From positions 28,841,580-28,905,579 of the forward strand of contig CM046881.1 of assembly GCA_025667525.1 (NCBI GenBank): 64,000 nucleotides of DNA, written 5' to 3'. The first letter of the stretch is position 1; every line of letters starts with the position of its first letter. Source of the stretch: Glebionis coronaria. Taxonomy: Eukaryota > Streptophyta > Magnoliopsida > Asterales > Asteraceae. This document shows, piece after piece, positions 54,208 through 63,531 of this stretch. The position numbers were made by a program, and so were the translations under genes. Under the pieces are notes generated by a model. It searched no databases. It saw nothing but the letters and a program-made list of their open reading frames with translations, and was not told the DNA's origin.

Positions 54208-55195
54208 GGTAAAGTATTATAGCTACCAAAAAAGATACAAACCTACCATGGCAACCATGAACAAGACTCATGGAGCATAGAAAGGCAATGATACTAATAC
54301 AAAGACTAAAACCAGTACTAATACCATAGGCTACCAATACAAAACACTAAGAGTAAAGGCAATGGACAAACCCATGCTCAATACAATGAAACTAAGTAAC
54401 TAGAATGGAGAAAACTAGCTACTATCCCATAACACAAATACTTGATCCCAATTGGACAAAGACCAAGCTCCTGCAAATCCATGGCACTACCAAAGAGGGC
54501 TTGTTCATAGCTCAAATGTGGAAACCACTTCAGAATACATGGTAGTCCTGATTCAACCACAATGGGAAGCAACCAAAAACTACCAATCCATCCCCCATGG
54601 AAAACTCCACACCAAAACTAGGACACAAGCAAAGTAAGCAAAGAAGAACCTACTCATAAAACGCCATTAGAACAAAAAATGCAGGATATAAAGAGAGGTG
54701 CCAGAGAAGCACATCTTGCTTATTGCCTCCTCAAAACCCCCAACTATGTAAAACCCAGTGGGAAACCATAGAAGGGGGAAAGAGTACAACTAAGCAAGAA
54801 TCCTCTCATGATGCAATAACCCAAATATCCATCATCTCAACAATAAATAGATAACAGGTTATTAAAAAGGAAGGACATAGCATCACAAAACAAGCTTGGA
54901 AACTAAAATATTGTACTCACAGTAAAGCAAAGGAGAGAAGTTCCAAACCAAGCATAGATGGCAATCTTTCAGCACACTCTAGCACAGTAAAGAACATAAA
55001 CCCAAAGCTAAAACCACAAGTCCACTAATAGCACATCAAGCCTACCCAAATACATCCAAAATGTCCTTCCAACACCTCAAGAAGAGGAAAAATAAAAGGA
55101 AAGTCAGAGAAAGAAAGACTTACCTGAGCAACCAAAAAACCTCAAGGGTCATAGAAAACCAACTGCATGACCAAGCAGTCAACAATCACAGCATA
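54208..55195 (-). other. LINE 3' untranslated region
   Basis: About 1 kb between the ORF2 stop and the tail. Only short overlapping frames occur here, the longest about 64 codons, with no recognisable domain. The length is considerable for a LINE 3' UTR; I cannot tell whether part of it is a captured flanking sequence. Confidence 0.75.
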
Positions 55196-57598
55196 TCACT
55201 CCATAGTATTATCCTTAGATTTAAGGCTCAAGGGAAAATTCCAAATCCTTGAGGCCTCCATCACATCACCAGAAAGTTTAAGAAGCCTCAATCCCATCAG
55301 CTTAAGCCTAACAGTATTGGTGATGACAGTAAACAACTTATCCTCACTCCTATAGCATTTATTAAAAAGCCTGAAATTTCTTTCTTGCCATATGAAATAG
55401 ACAGCTGCACCAAATACTAATCTTTGGATAATGCTCCAAATCCTATTACTAGCTGGTTTGTTGACAATGCCAGAGACAATCATGGCCCAAACATGATTAA
55501 GATCCTCAAGCTTTGCCATACTCTTTAATCTCTCCCACAACCTTCTAGCAAAGTGACGTTCAAAAAACAGATGGCTATGTGAATCCTTGCAAGTATTGCA
55601 AAAAGGACAAGCCATATCTTGAACATTGAACCACTTGGATAACCTGTCTTGAGTCTTAAGCCTTCCTTTAAGAGCCATCCAGAGAACAAAGGAGTGCCTA
55701 GGAATGCATTGAGAGAACCATATATGTTCATACCATACTACTTTAGGGGCATTCCTTTTAACCCCCTTCCAAACCTCCATCATACTAAAATTCTTCTCCT
55801 TCCCTTTATTATTAATCCACAACACCTTATCAGCAACCTCATTATTAAGAATAGGAACAGGAACATTGATATGATCTTTAAACTTAATCAACCACTCTCT
55901 AGGCCATTTCCATGAGCCATCTCTAATCATATCAGTAACCTTAGCACAAGGATTAAGGTGTGCTTGAGTAATCTCCCATTGGTTAATATACTTGCAAAGA
56001 GGGCCATTATCATACCATTTATCAAACCAGAAGTTGCAAGATTTACCATCTCCAATTCTAGTATAAATAAACCTTTTAATCAACTCTCTATTATCCAAAA
56101 TTTGCCTCCAACACCATGACATCTGGTCCTGAGTGACAATACTCCAAACACTTCTGCCTTTGAGCCATTTTATGTTAATCCACTTCACCCAAATAGAGTC
56201 CTTTTTATTCAAGATATTCCAAAGATGTTTAGACATAAGAGTCAAATTCCATTCATGCAAGGCCTTCAACCCAAGACCACCTTGACTCTTAGGCAGGCAG
56301 ATGTCCTTCCAAGCCACACAAGCTATTTTCTTTTTATCATCATTCCCATACCAAAGAAAAGACTTAAAAAGTTTATCAATGGTTTCACAAACACTTACAG
56401 GAAGCATGAAAATGGAAGCCCAATAGACCTGCAAGGATGCCAAAACAGAAGAAATGAGTTGGAGCCTACCAGCATAAGAAAGGGTCTTATTCCTCCAGTC
56501 ATTAATCTTCTTCTTCACATTATCAATCAAGAAAAGACAGTCTTCTTTAAACAATCTCCTAGAGGTCAAGGGGACCCCTAAATATTTAGCAGGCAAAGTA
56601 CCCTCATTGAAAGGCATGAACATAAGAATCCTGCACTTGACATCATTTGGAACATTACCAAAGTACACTGTACTCTTCATCATACTAGGAAACAAACTAG
56701 AGCTCAGAGTGAATTCATCCATAGCTCTTCTTAGGATGGAAGCAGAAATGGCATCCCCATTACATAAAAGCATAAGGTCATCAGCAAAACAAAGATGGGT
56801 GATCCCCATCTCTTTGCATCCCCAATGATATCTAAACCTTTTATCCAAACTAATCTGTCTTTTAACCATAAGGTTAAAAACCTCCATCACAATGGTAAAT
56901 AAGTAAGGTGAGACTGGATCTCCCTGCCTTAACCCTCTTTTGGCTTTGAAGAAACCACATGAATCTCCATTAACATTGATAGAAAAAGAAGCAGTGGTGA
57001 GACAAACCATAATCCAGTTCACCATTTTAATAGGAAAGCCAAACATAATCAAAGCAGTCTTCAAAAAGCTCCAAGAAACAGTATCATAGGCCTTCTGGAT
57101 GTCAACTTTAAAAGCAACTCTTCTCCCAATACCTTTCCAATTATAACCATTCATAAGCTCTTGGATCAGCAAAACATTATCACAAATCTGTCTACCCTCT
57201 ATGAAAGCTCCTTGATTACAATCAATAAGTTTCCCCAAGGCACCCTTGATTCTACTAGTAATAATCTTACTCACACATTTATAAATAACACTACAGCAAG
57301 CAATAGGCCTGTAATCAGCAGCTTTAGTGGGAGTCTTAATTTTAGGCACAAGTGAGATTATAGTGGTATTTAACTCCCCAAGTAACTTACCATTAACAAA
57401 AAATTCCCTAACAGCATCACACACATCTTTGCCAACCACACTCCATGCTGATTTGAAAAATTTAGAGGTGAAACCATCAGGACCAGGGGCCTTCAAATCT
57501 TCAATATCAAACATAGCAGTCTTGATTTCTTCATTAGTCACAAACCTCACCATACTAATAGCATCATCATCACTAATCTTCTTAGAGAATAAGCCAAT
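55196..57598 (-). CDS. LINE ORF2 fragment: reverse transcriptase plus zf-RVT
   Basis: Open frame of 785 codons from ATG 57553, extendable by 15 in-frame codons to the 5' junction, so the ATG is probably internal and not a true start. In ATG numbering: APGPDG at 22-27, DYRPI at 80-84, motif A (VDIQKAYD) with D151, motif B RQGDP at 209-213, and motif C FADD with D258 and D259, so the polymerase triad is complete. A thumb-like segment with AGRLQLI follows, then the QGGLGL motif common in plant LINEs. A zf-RVT cluster lies at C649, C652, C655, H659 and H661. In intact L1 elements ORF2 also has an N-terminal endonuclease, missing here. The protein would copy RNA into DNA during target-primed integration, but this fragment lacks the nicking domain. 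There is no C-terminal RNase H. No internal stop or frameshift is visible. Confidence 0.95.
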   Translation of the reverse strand: MGLFSKKISDDDAISMVRFVTNEEIKTAMFDIEDLKAPGPDGFTSKFFKSAWSVVGKDVCDAVREFFVNGKLLGELNTTIISLVPKIKTPTKAADYRPIACCSVIYKCVSKIITSRIKGALGKLIDCNQGAFIEGRQICDNVLLIQELMNGYNWKGIGRRVAFKVDIQKAYDTVSWSFLKTALIMFGFPIKMVNWIMVCLTTASFSINVNGDSCGFFKAKRGLRQGDPVSPYLFTIVMEVFNLMVKRQISLDKRFRYHWGCKEMGITHLCFADDLMLLCNGDAISASILRRAMDEFTLSSSLFPSMMKSTVYFGNVPNDVKCRILMFMPFNEGTLPAKYLGVPLTSRRLFKEDCLFLIDNVKKKINDWRNKTLSYAGRLQLISSVLASLQVYWASIFMLPVSVCETIDKLFKSFLWYGNDDKKKIACVAWKDICLPKSQGGLGLKALHEWNLTLMSKHLWNILNKKDSIWVKWINIKWLKGRSVWSIVTQDQMSWCWRQILDNRELIKRFIYTRIGDGKSCNFWFDKWYDNGPLCKYINQWEITQAHLNPCAKVTDMIRDGSWKWPREWLIKFKDHINVPVPILNNEVADKVLWINNKGKEKNFSMMEVWKGVKRNAPKVVWYEHIWFSQCIPRHSFVLWMALKGRLKTQDRLSKWFNVQDMACPFCNTCKDSHSHLFFERHFARRLWERLKSMAKLEDLNHVWAMIVSGIVNKPASNRIWSIIQRLVFGAAVYFIWQERNFRLFNKCYRSEDKLFTVITNTVRLKLMGLRLLKLSGDVMEASRIWNFPLSLKSKDNTME

Positions 57599-57601
57599 GT
57601 G

Positions 57602-57667
57602 ATCCGGGCAAATACATTTTGCCTCTATGTGGTCTATATGGACTGGAAATAATTTTAGAGGTTTTTT
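57602..57667 (+). repeat. Right copy of the LINE target-site duplication
   Basis: Direct repeat of 54123-54188 with one mismatch (c57615). The satellite monomer continues directly from it into cttaggtttgg, so insertion duplicated this part of a single monomer. Confidence 0.88.
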
Positions 57668-59396
57668 CTTAGGTTTGGATGATTTGAGCCGGTTACGGCA
57701 TTTTTAGCTGTTCTTGGTAGGTTTTTATCAGTTTTTGATCGGGTTTAGTCGCTTTTGACCAATGCTTGCCTGGATAAAAGTACTCCTTTTTTCAAGCATC
57801 CATTTTCTTAGTTGTGGTCTTGAAACGGAGTCATGTATCACATGTTATGGCCATTTTATTGCAACCCACGTTTTTAGATAATTTCAATATAGATTTTTTT
57901 TTTATGTTAGCGATTGTGTTTGGTACTCTATTTCTTGATAGCTCTCAATTTTAATAGAATAAAACATGGAATCAAATATTTTAGAGTCATATAATACATA
58001 AGCAATTTGATCCTACATGAAATGTCAAAAAATACTTGTCCTTCTTTTGCATATTATTCACCTATGTAGGCTTCCCAAGGTTAAACAATATCATTTTTAG
58101 GTCAAATAACATGACGTGTTGTTAGAGCACACTCATGTCTTGACCTTTATACTATAATGTGCCGTCGAGATGCTCTTTGTCTACTACATTCACAACTACC
58201 TCAAATACTAGCTGACCAACTTTTACACCAATAAAACACAACCAAAACTAAACAGAGCAAACATATAGATGTGTTTTATCCAACAAGAATCCGGGAAAAT
58301 ACATTTTGCCTCTATGTGGTCTATATGGACTGGAAATAATTTTAGAGGTTTTTTCTTAGGTTTGGATGATTTGAGCCGGTTACGGCATTTTTAGCTGTTC
58401 TTGGTAGGTTTTTATCAGTTTTTGATCGGGTTTAGTCGCTTTTGACCAATGCTTGCCTGGATAAAAGTAGTACTTTTTTCAAGCATCCATTTTCTTAGTT
58501 GTGGTCTTGAAACGGAGTCATGTATCACATGTTATGACCATTTTATTGCAACCCACGTTTTCAGATAATTTCAATATAAATTTGTTTTTGTATGTTAGCG
58601 ATTGTGTTTGGTACTCTATTTCTTGATAGCTCTCAATTTTAATAGAATAAAACATGGAATCAATTATTTTAGAGTCATATAATACATAAGCAAGTTGATC
58701 CTACATGAAATGTCAAAAAATACTTGTCCTTCTTTTGTATATTATTCACCTATGTAGGCTTCCCAAGGTTAAACAATATCATTTTTAGGTCAAATAACAT
58801 GACGTGTTGTTAGAGCACACTCATGTCTTGACCTTTTTACTATAATGTGCCGTCGAGATGCTCTTTGTCTACTACATTCACAACTACCTCAAATACTAGC
58901 TGACCAACTTTTACACCAATAAAACACAACCAAAACTAAACAGAGCAAACATATAGATGTGTTGTACCCAACAAGAATCCGGGCAAATACATTTTGCCTC
59001 TATGTGGTCTATATGGACTGGAAATAATTTTAGAGGTTTTTTCTTAGGTTTGGATGATTTGAGCCGGTTACGGCATTTTCAGCTGTTCTTGGTAGGTTTT
59101 TATCAGTTTTTGACCGGGTTTAGTCGCTTTTGACCAATGCTTGCCTGGATAAAAGTACTCCTTTTTTCAAGCATCCATTTTCTTAGTTGTGGTCTTGAAA
59201 CGGAGTCATGTATCACATGTTATGACCATTTTATTGCAACCCACGTTTTCAGATAATTTCAATATAAATTTGTTTTTGTATGTTAGCGATTGTGTTTGGT
59301 ACTCTATTTCTTGATAGCTATCAATTTTAATAGAATAAAACATGGAATCAAATATTTTAGAGTCATATAATACATAAGCAAGTTGATCCTACATGA

Positions 59397-59426
59397 ATGT
59401 CAAAAAATACTTTTCCTTCTTTTGCA
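59397..59426 (+). other. Chimeric ORF start inside the last satellite monomer
   Basis: A 1-bp deletion in the satellite creates an ATG at 59397. The ten codons from there to 59426 are satellite-derived and run in frame into the coiled-coil ORF, whose own first ATG is at 59427, the first base beyond the satellite match. The fusion is visible in the sequence; that it is translated is not supported. Confidence 0.7.
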
Positions 59427-59930
59427 ATGGAAGAAAACCCCACGGCCCCCACAAGGTCCGGCCCAGTTTTTGAAGACGGTTCGCCCATAGCCTCTCAAGA
59501 CTTCCCCACGTCCGGCGCCCCTCAACCTTTCAACCCAGTATGGAGTATTACTACGGCGTTACGACTGAGGAATGCTGATGAGTGCCGGGAGTATCTCAAC
59601 AACTGCATACCACCAGGCTTGGTGCAAGAGGTAAACTCGCTCAGTCATACAGACTTGGCAGATGAGTACAATGGTACTCTGGTACACCAAATGGCGATGG
59701 GAACCTCGATGAGGGTTAGGTTTGAAGCCGCGCTCGGGCATGTTGACTCTCTCAAGAGGAAAGTTGGGCGGAGGGAGAAAATGATTGAAGAGAATGAGGC
59801 TCAGATTGCTGACCTCCAATCCCAATTGGTTAATGCCGAGGCTACCATCAAAAAACAGTCAGCCCGCGCAAGTGAATATGACCAGCAAGTAACCAACCTT
59901 GAGTCACAACTAGATGCTGCAACAACCAAG
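59427..59930 (+). pseudogene. Tat extra ORF, first part: coiled-coil protein
   Basis: Reads away from the satellite and antisense to pol. From ATG 59427 there are 168 codons to a donor-like site, aag/gtacat, at 59930/59931. The first 60 or so residues are rich in proline, serine and threonine. The last 70 or so have the charged heptad pattern of a coiled coil (for example REKMIEENEAQIADLQSQL). Codon use and the steady amino-acid pattern support true coding. I recognise no catalytic domain and do not know the function. The satellite border coincides with the first ATG, so an N-terminal part may be missing. The frame itself continues to a stop at 59969 if the intron is not removed. The minus-strand frames over it are shadows. 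Confidence 0.65.
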
Positions 59931-60001
59931 GTACATATCCGTGCCGCGCCACCCATATTTAAAAAATGAATGTGCTAACACGTTTTTTTCCTTATTGGTA
60001 G
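59931..60001 (+). other. Probable intron in the Tat extra ORF
   Basis: Begins gtacat and ends ttttttccttattggtag, a T-rich run followed by AG. Coding pattern stops and restarts at these points. Joining at these exact sites puts the second part out of frame by one base: the first part ends at a codon boundary, while 60001 is the first base of a codon in the open downstream frame. Loss of one g at the donor (caagggta to caaggta) would explain it; that is inference. Confidence 0.5.
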
Positions 60002-60741
60002 CCACGGCGGAAGCTTCTATCCATTCGTACTCCAGCCAAGTAGAAGTGCTTAACCAGGAACTAGAGGACGCGCACCTGGCCGTCCAAAACATGGAAAAAC
60101 TACAAAAAGACCTTGCTGATGAGAGGGCAGTCATCCACGAACTGAAAGAGGCATTTGCCCAAAAAGAGTTGATGATTGATGCCCTTACTGCCGAGCGTGA
60201 CCATGTATTATGCCCCCAACTGCTAACAGCCATTGCCGGCCGTAGGTGGATGGTTGGGCACGGAGCACGCCTGGCCGTCATGAAGGTGTTAGAGGCCCCG
60301 GAATTTGTGCAACAATTCGCGAACCTTATGTCTGATGGCATTGACCATGGACGGCACAAGGGAATGGTTGAGGCCGCTGAGTTGATTACGAAGGGAGAGG
60401 ATGTCGCCAATCATGCCTTCTTTAAGCCTGAAGCTGCTAGCAAGATGAATGCCTCTATGGCCGCAATGCGAGATCTGCACTACCCCTTCCTGGACGAACT
60501 GGAGGCCACCAAAGATGCGTCAAATATGGAAATCATGGCACGGCTCAGTCCTAATCCGTCCGCTCATGATGCCTTCACTCCATCCCCCAGCCACTTGACC
60601 CTTCCCATATACGAGGACGTAACCAGGGTCGTGCTTGACGAAGAACCCTTAGGTGTGGTGCTGGAAAGAACTGCGGCTCAAGCCCAGAAGCGGGGAGAAA
60701 GTGATGAATGGTTGTCGTGCCTGATCGAAGAGCAAGCATAA
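60002..60741 (+). pseudogene. Tat extra ORF, second part: coiled coil and conserved-looking C-terminal region
   Basis: Open in one frame to TAA at 60739-60741. It begins with a second coiled-coil stretch of about 60 residues (QVEVLNQELEDAHLAVQNME and following), then a globular-looking region with RRWMVGHGARLAVMKVLEAP, and ends EWLSCLIEEQA. It continues the style of the first part, supporting one split gene. No known domain is recognised, and no enzymatic motif is seen. Just after the stop is gggtaagt, another donor-like sequence, so a further downstream exon or an alternative end is possible. Probable product in the literature sense: an uncharacterised Tat-lineage extra protein. Confidence 0.65.
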
Positions 60742-60842
60742 ATGGGTAAGTTTCTCCCTTATATTTAGGATGCTCCTTCTTCATGATCCCTTTCAGACAC
60801 TTTGGTTTTTGTAATCTATGAATATGTATTGTTTCTATTCGT

Positions 60843-60903
60843 CCGTGCATGTACACGGCTAACAATATTTGTGTTTTGTATATAAGTCCGTGAGTAACCA
60901 CGG
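60843..60903. repeat. Two small hairpins with identical arms
   Basis: ccgtg at 60843-60847 pairs with cacgg at 60854-60858, and ccgtg at 60888-60892 pairs with cacgg at 60899-60903. Each loop is 6 nt and the starts are 45 bp apart. The arms are only 5 bp long, so a role is uncertain. Confidence 0.45.
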
Positions 60904-61339
60904 CAATTTTGATATTTTTGGAAACCTGTGTATTTTTACTTGTGTTGAAATATTGTAGCCCAATATTGCATGATATATCACGTCTTACACACAAGGAAAG
61001 AAAATACATACAAGTCTATAATTTACTAGACATGCAACGTGCGTCTTTGCTATGCGGAGCACCGTGTGGCTATAGCATATGAAACTTACCCCAACGTCTT
61101 GTGAGTAAGGTGTCTAGTAAGGATACATGATCCGTGCGGCTGGGGTTGCATCCCTCTTACGCGGCAAGTTGAATTAGTAGGTTCACTTAATCCTCTTACC
61201 CCGCCTGGAGGCGTATAGTACATGTACGGTAACTTGAAAGAATGCATACGAATGAAACATGGCATATTGTAATACAAGTAAAATTCATACGACTAACAAA
61301 GAATCTAACAAAGAAAGGAAAATGATTTGCACGAAACAG

Positions 61340-61366
61340 GCCGTGGAGCTAGCTAGGCACCACGGC
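61340..61366. repeat. Hairpin with 7-bp arms downstream of pol
   Basis: gccgtgg at 61340-61346 pairs exactly with ccacggc at 61360-61366 around a 13-nt loop containing agctagct. It lies about 160 bp beyond the integrase stop. It shares the CCGTG core with the two hairpins near 60850. Confidence 0.5.
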
Positions 61367-61529
61367 ATTTTATTAGAACGTTTACACTTTTGTTTGAATA
61401 ATGACGACAAGTCCTAAAAAACAAGAAAGGAAACTAAACAAACATAAGAAAAACAAACAAAACAAATAACCCGCATGGTTCTTTATTAAGACCGCCCATA
61501 GCGGAGTACCTATGCGGAAGCCGTAGCTT

Positions 61530-62329
61530 TCAAAGATAGCACCTTTTGAGATTGGAGATGTTCCATGTGCGCTCTAGGTCGCGGCCATCCATGTCACGTA
61601 ACTTGTACGCGCCTCGTCCCAAGGTTTCAGTGACTTGATACGGTCCTTCCCATTTAGGGCCCAGTTTTCCTGTATTCTCCACTCGACTCGCTTCGTTAGC
61701 ACGATAGACGTAGTCTCCCGGTCGAAAAGAAACACCCTTGACCTTGGTGTCATAATAAGCCTTCATCTTAGCCTTGGACTTAGCCTCATTGATGGCTGCT
61801 ATTTCCCTTTTTTCTTCCAACAGATCCAGGTTGATTCGCAGTTGTTCATCGTTTGTGACGACATTAACCTCCGTCGTGCGGATGGTAGGCATCCCTATTT
61901 CTACTGGTATAACGGCTTCAGTGCTGTAAGCCAATGCAAATGGAGTATCTCCGTTGGCTGTTTTGATCATGGTTCTATGCGCCCATAGCACGTGTGATAA
62001 CTCATCGACCCATTTGCCATTTCGTTCATCCAGACGCGCCTTGATTCCATTCCCCAAGCTCCTATTTGCTCGTTCGACAAGGCCGTTCGTTTGTGGATGC
62101 TTAACGGACGCGAAGCACCGTTTGATGTTCAATGATGCACACCAATCTTTGAATGGGTTGTCCGTGAACTGCTTGCCGTTGTCCGAGATGATTTCTCCTG
62201 GTAGACCAAAACGGCACACAATGTGTTCCCACACAAACTTCTTGACCTGCTTACCTGTGATAGACTTGACTGCCTTGGCTTCTATCCATCGTGTGAAGTA
62301 GTCCATTGCAACAATCAAGAATTTAACCA
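61530..62329 (-). pseudogene. Tat integrase: catalytic core and C-terminal domain
   Basis: About 266 codons in one frame, entered from the C tract and ending at the stop 61530-61532. Counting from the first codon after the tract, DYFTRW is at 10-15, the second catalytic aspartate is D50 (ISDNGKQF) and the glutamate is E86 (TNGLVERANR), a DD35E spacing. The C-terminal part ends with the GPYQV-type motif and WNISNLKRCYL. The first catalytic aspartate (GIDIAGPFP) lies upstream in another frame, so the enzyme is split by the C-tract frameshift. Integrase joins the retrotransposon cDNA to host DNA. The region is otherwise undamaged; a frameshift of this kind may be recent or a sequencing error. 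Confidence 0.92.
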
Positions 62330-62350
62330 CCCCCCCCCCCCCCCCCCCCC
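62330..62350. repeat. 21-bp poly(C) tract splitting integrase
   Basis: An uninterrupted run of 21 C on the + strand, read as G on the coding strand. In related elements this point is a short Gly-Gly-Val-Lys segment, so a short G run has expanded. It changes the reading frame between the zinc-binding part and the catalytic core. Homopolymers of this length are also error-prone in sequencing and assembly. Confidence 0.9.
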
Positions 62351-62682
62351 GCAGCTACAGGAAATGGTCCTGCAATGTCAATTCCCCACTTGTAAAATGG
62401 CCATGGAGACGTGATAGGTGTAAGCTCCTGCTGCGGGTGTCGCGGAACTGGCCTATGCACTTGGCAATCGTTGCACTTGCGAATCATGTCGCGCGCGTCC
62501 CTGTGCATGGTGGGCCAATAATAACCTGTTCGTAAGGCTCTAGCTACCACGGATCGTGGGCCTGCATGCATGCCGCACAACCCTTCATGTATGTCACTGA
62601 TGACGTAAGCCGTCTGGCGTGGTCCAACACACCGCAGCCACGGCTGCAAGAAAGAGCGCTTGTAAAGGATGCCTTCTCGAAT
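62351..62682 (-). pseudogene. Tat integrase N-terminal zinc-binding domain
   Basis: Same frame as the RNase H segment but separated from it by an in-frame TAA at 62683-62685. It has an HHCC zinc-binding set, HEGLCGMH (two histidines six residues apart) and CNDC about 30 residues later, with GYYWPTM between. It ends with WGIDIAGPFP, whose aspartate is the first of the DDE triad. A Met at 62649 lies inside the domain and is not a genuine start. The sequence leads directly into the poly(C) tract, after which this frame stops. Confidence 0.9.
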
Positions 62683-63531
62683 TTAAAAATGTTGTGACTT
62701 CCTTTTAATGCGCCTTGCTGCTTTTTCCTCGTCTGGAAGGGTTTCATTAGTCAAATAGTTGATGATTGGAGTCATCCACGTAGGTCCCTCCTCCTCAACT
62801 ATAGCGGCTACCTCCCCTTCCGTGATAGATTTCTCCTTGAGTATTTCCACCAAAACTTGTTTAGACAAATGAGCGAAGCTCGTGGATGCGATCTTGCTGA
62901 GAGCGTCCGCTTTCTTGTTTTCGCCCCTTGGCACCTGCTTGATGGAAAACTTACTGAAAGTCGCGATTAACGACTTGACTTTTTCCAAGTACCTGACCAT
63001 GTTGTCCTCCTTAGCCACATATCCACCTAGAATATGGTTCGCGACAAGCCGTGAGTCCACGTAGGCCTCAAGGTTGCGGACTCCCATTCTAGCGGCGATT
63101 TTTAAACCCGCAATTAATGCTTCATATTCCGCTTCGTTGTTGGTGGCCGTGAACTCAAAACGGAGGGCGTATGTGAATTTCATTCCTTCTGGATTTGTGA
63201 GGATGAGACCTGCCCCGGACCCGTCGGTACATGAGGATCCGTCCGTGAATAGCACCCAAGGTTCCGTTGGGATGTCATCTTGCTTAATAATTGGTTCTTC
63301 CTCGTCCGGCTTCTCGATCAGGAAATCTGCCAAGATCTGGCCTTTAACAGCCGTCCTTGGTCTGTAAGATATATTGTGCCCCCCCAATAGGATGCTCCAT
63401 TTCTCTAGCCTCCCTGCCACGTCTGGTCTAGAGATAAACGGCTTGATTGGCTGATCCGTAATCGCCACAATTGGGTGCGCCTGAAAGTACCGGCGCAACC
63501 GCTTTGTAGCAAATACTAGTGCTAACACCAA
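62683..63531 (-). pseudogene. Tat pol: RNase H connection and second (archaeal-type) RNase H
   Basis: About 282 codons. The first 75 or so finish the Ty3 RNase H and connection region (LVFATKRLRRYF, then DQPIKPF). The second RNase H follows with all four acidic residues: D97 in FTDGSS, E135 in NNEAEYEAL, D159 in VDSRLV and D209 in KADALSK. This extra domain is the mark of Tat elements and would degrade the RNA of the RNA-DNA hybrid in reverse transcription. The region ends with IINYLTNETLPDEE and a premature TAA at 62683-62685. At its start the frame is broken from the preceding RT segment by a missing base in a T4 run at 63532-63535, where five would keep the frame. Confidence 0.92.

Larger units (their letters stand above)
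54189..57601 (-). mobile_element. 5'-truncated L1-type LINE inserted in the satellite
   Basis: Non-LTR retrotransposon of about 3.4 kb, antisense to the satellite orientation. From its 5' side (57601) it starts inside ORF2 just before the reverse transcriptase, so ORF1 and the endonuclease domain are absent. It continues through the reverse transcriptase and zf-RVT, a long 3' UTR and a poly(A) tail seen as poly(T) at 54183-54196. Target-primed reverse transcription explains the layout: the + strand was nicked after the T run of gaggtttttt/cttagg, the T-rich end primed on the poly(A), and 66 bp were duplicated. The uninterrupted ORF and one mismatch in the duplication suggest a fairly young insertion. 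The copy cannot be autonomous. L1 clade is inferred from the motifs in the ORF. Confidence 0.95.
57602..59426 (+). repeat. Satellite array continued after the LINE, to its border
   Basis: About 2.65 monomers in the same phase and orientation as the main array, with starts at 57755, 58442 and 59130. The 57755 unit shares ttatggcc and gcaatttgatcc with the unit at 52900. The last unit ends after ccttcttttgca at 59426, 297 bp into the monomer, and unrelated sequence follows. Near the border there are two private changes, a missing a giving catgaatgtc and acttttcc for acttgtcc. Confidence 0.95.
60742..61529. other. Non-coding stretch between the convergent extra ORF and pol
   Basis: No credible coding frame on either strand. 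It holds three short hairpins with CCGTG/CACGG-type arms (listed separately), a tatataag box at about 60880, and an A-rich stretch near 61410-61470. Both the extra ORF from the left and pol from the right end here, so 3' untranslated and polyadenylation signals of both transcripts would be expected. Confidence 0.6.

Noticed and set aside
54378..54637. Two overlapping frames of 61-64 codons in the LINE 3' UTR
   Set aside because: On opposite strands, short, no domain, and in a region without coding pattern.
55649..57602. Plus-strand frames opposite the LINE ORF, for example 55649-55915, 56225-56581 and 57327-57602
   Set aside because: Shadows of the 785-codon reverse-transcriptase frame on the other strand.
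59559..60410. Minus-strand frames opposite the Tat extra ORF
   Set aside because: Rich in serine and cysteine from antisense reading; the plus strand has the coherent coiled-coil pattern.
60742..61529. 3' LTR of the Tat element
   Set aside because: No matching second copy, no TG...CA ends and no polypurine tract were seen; the extra ORF lies beyond it, so an LTR here does not fit.
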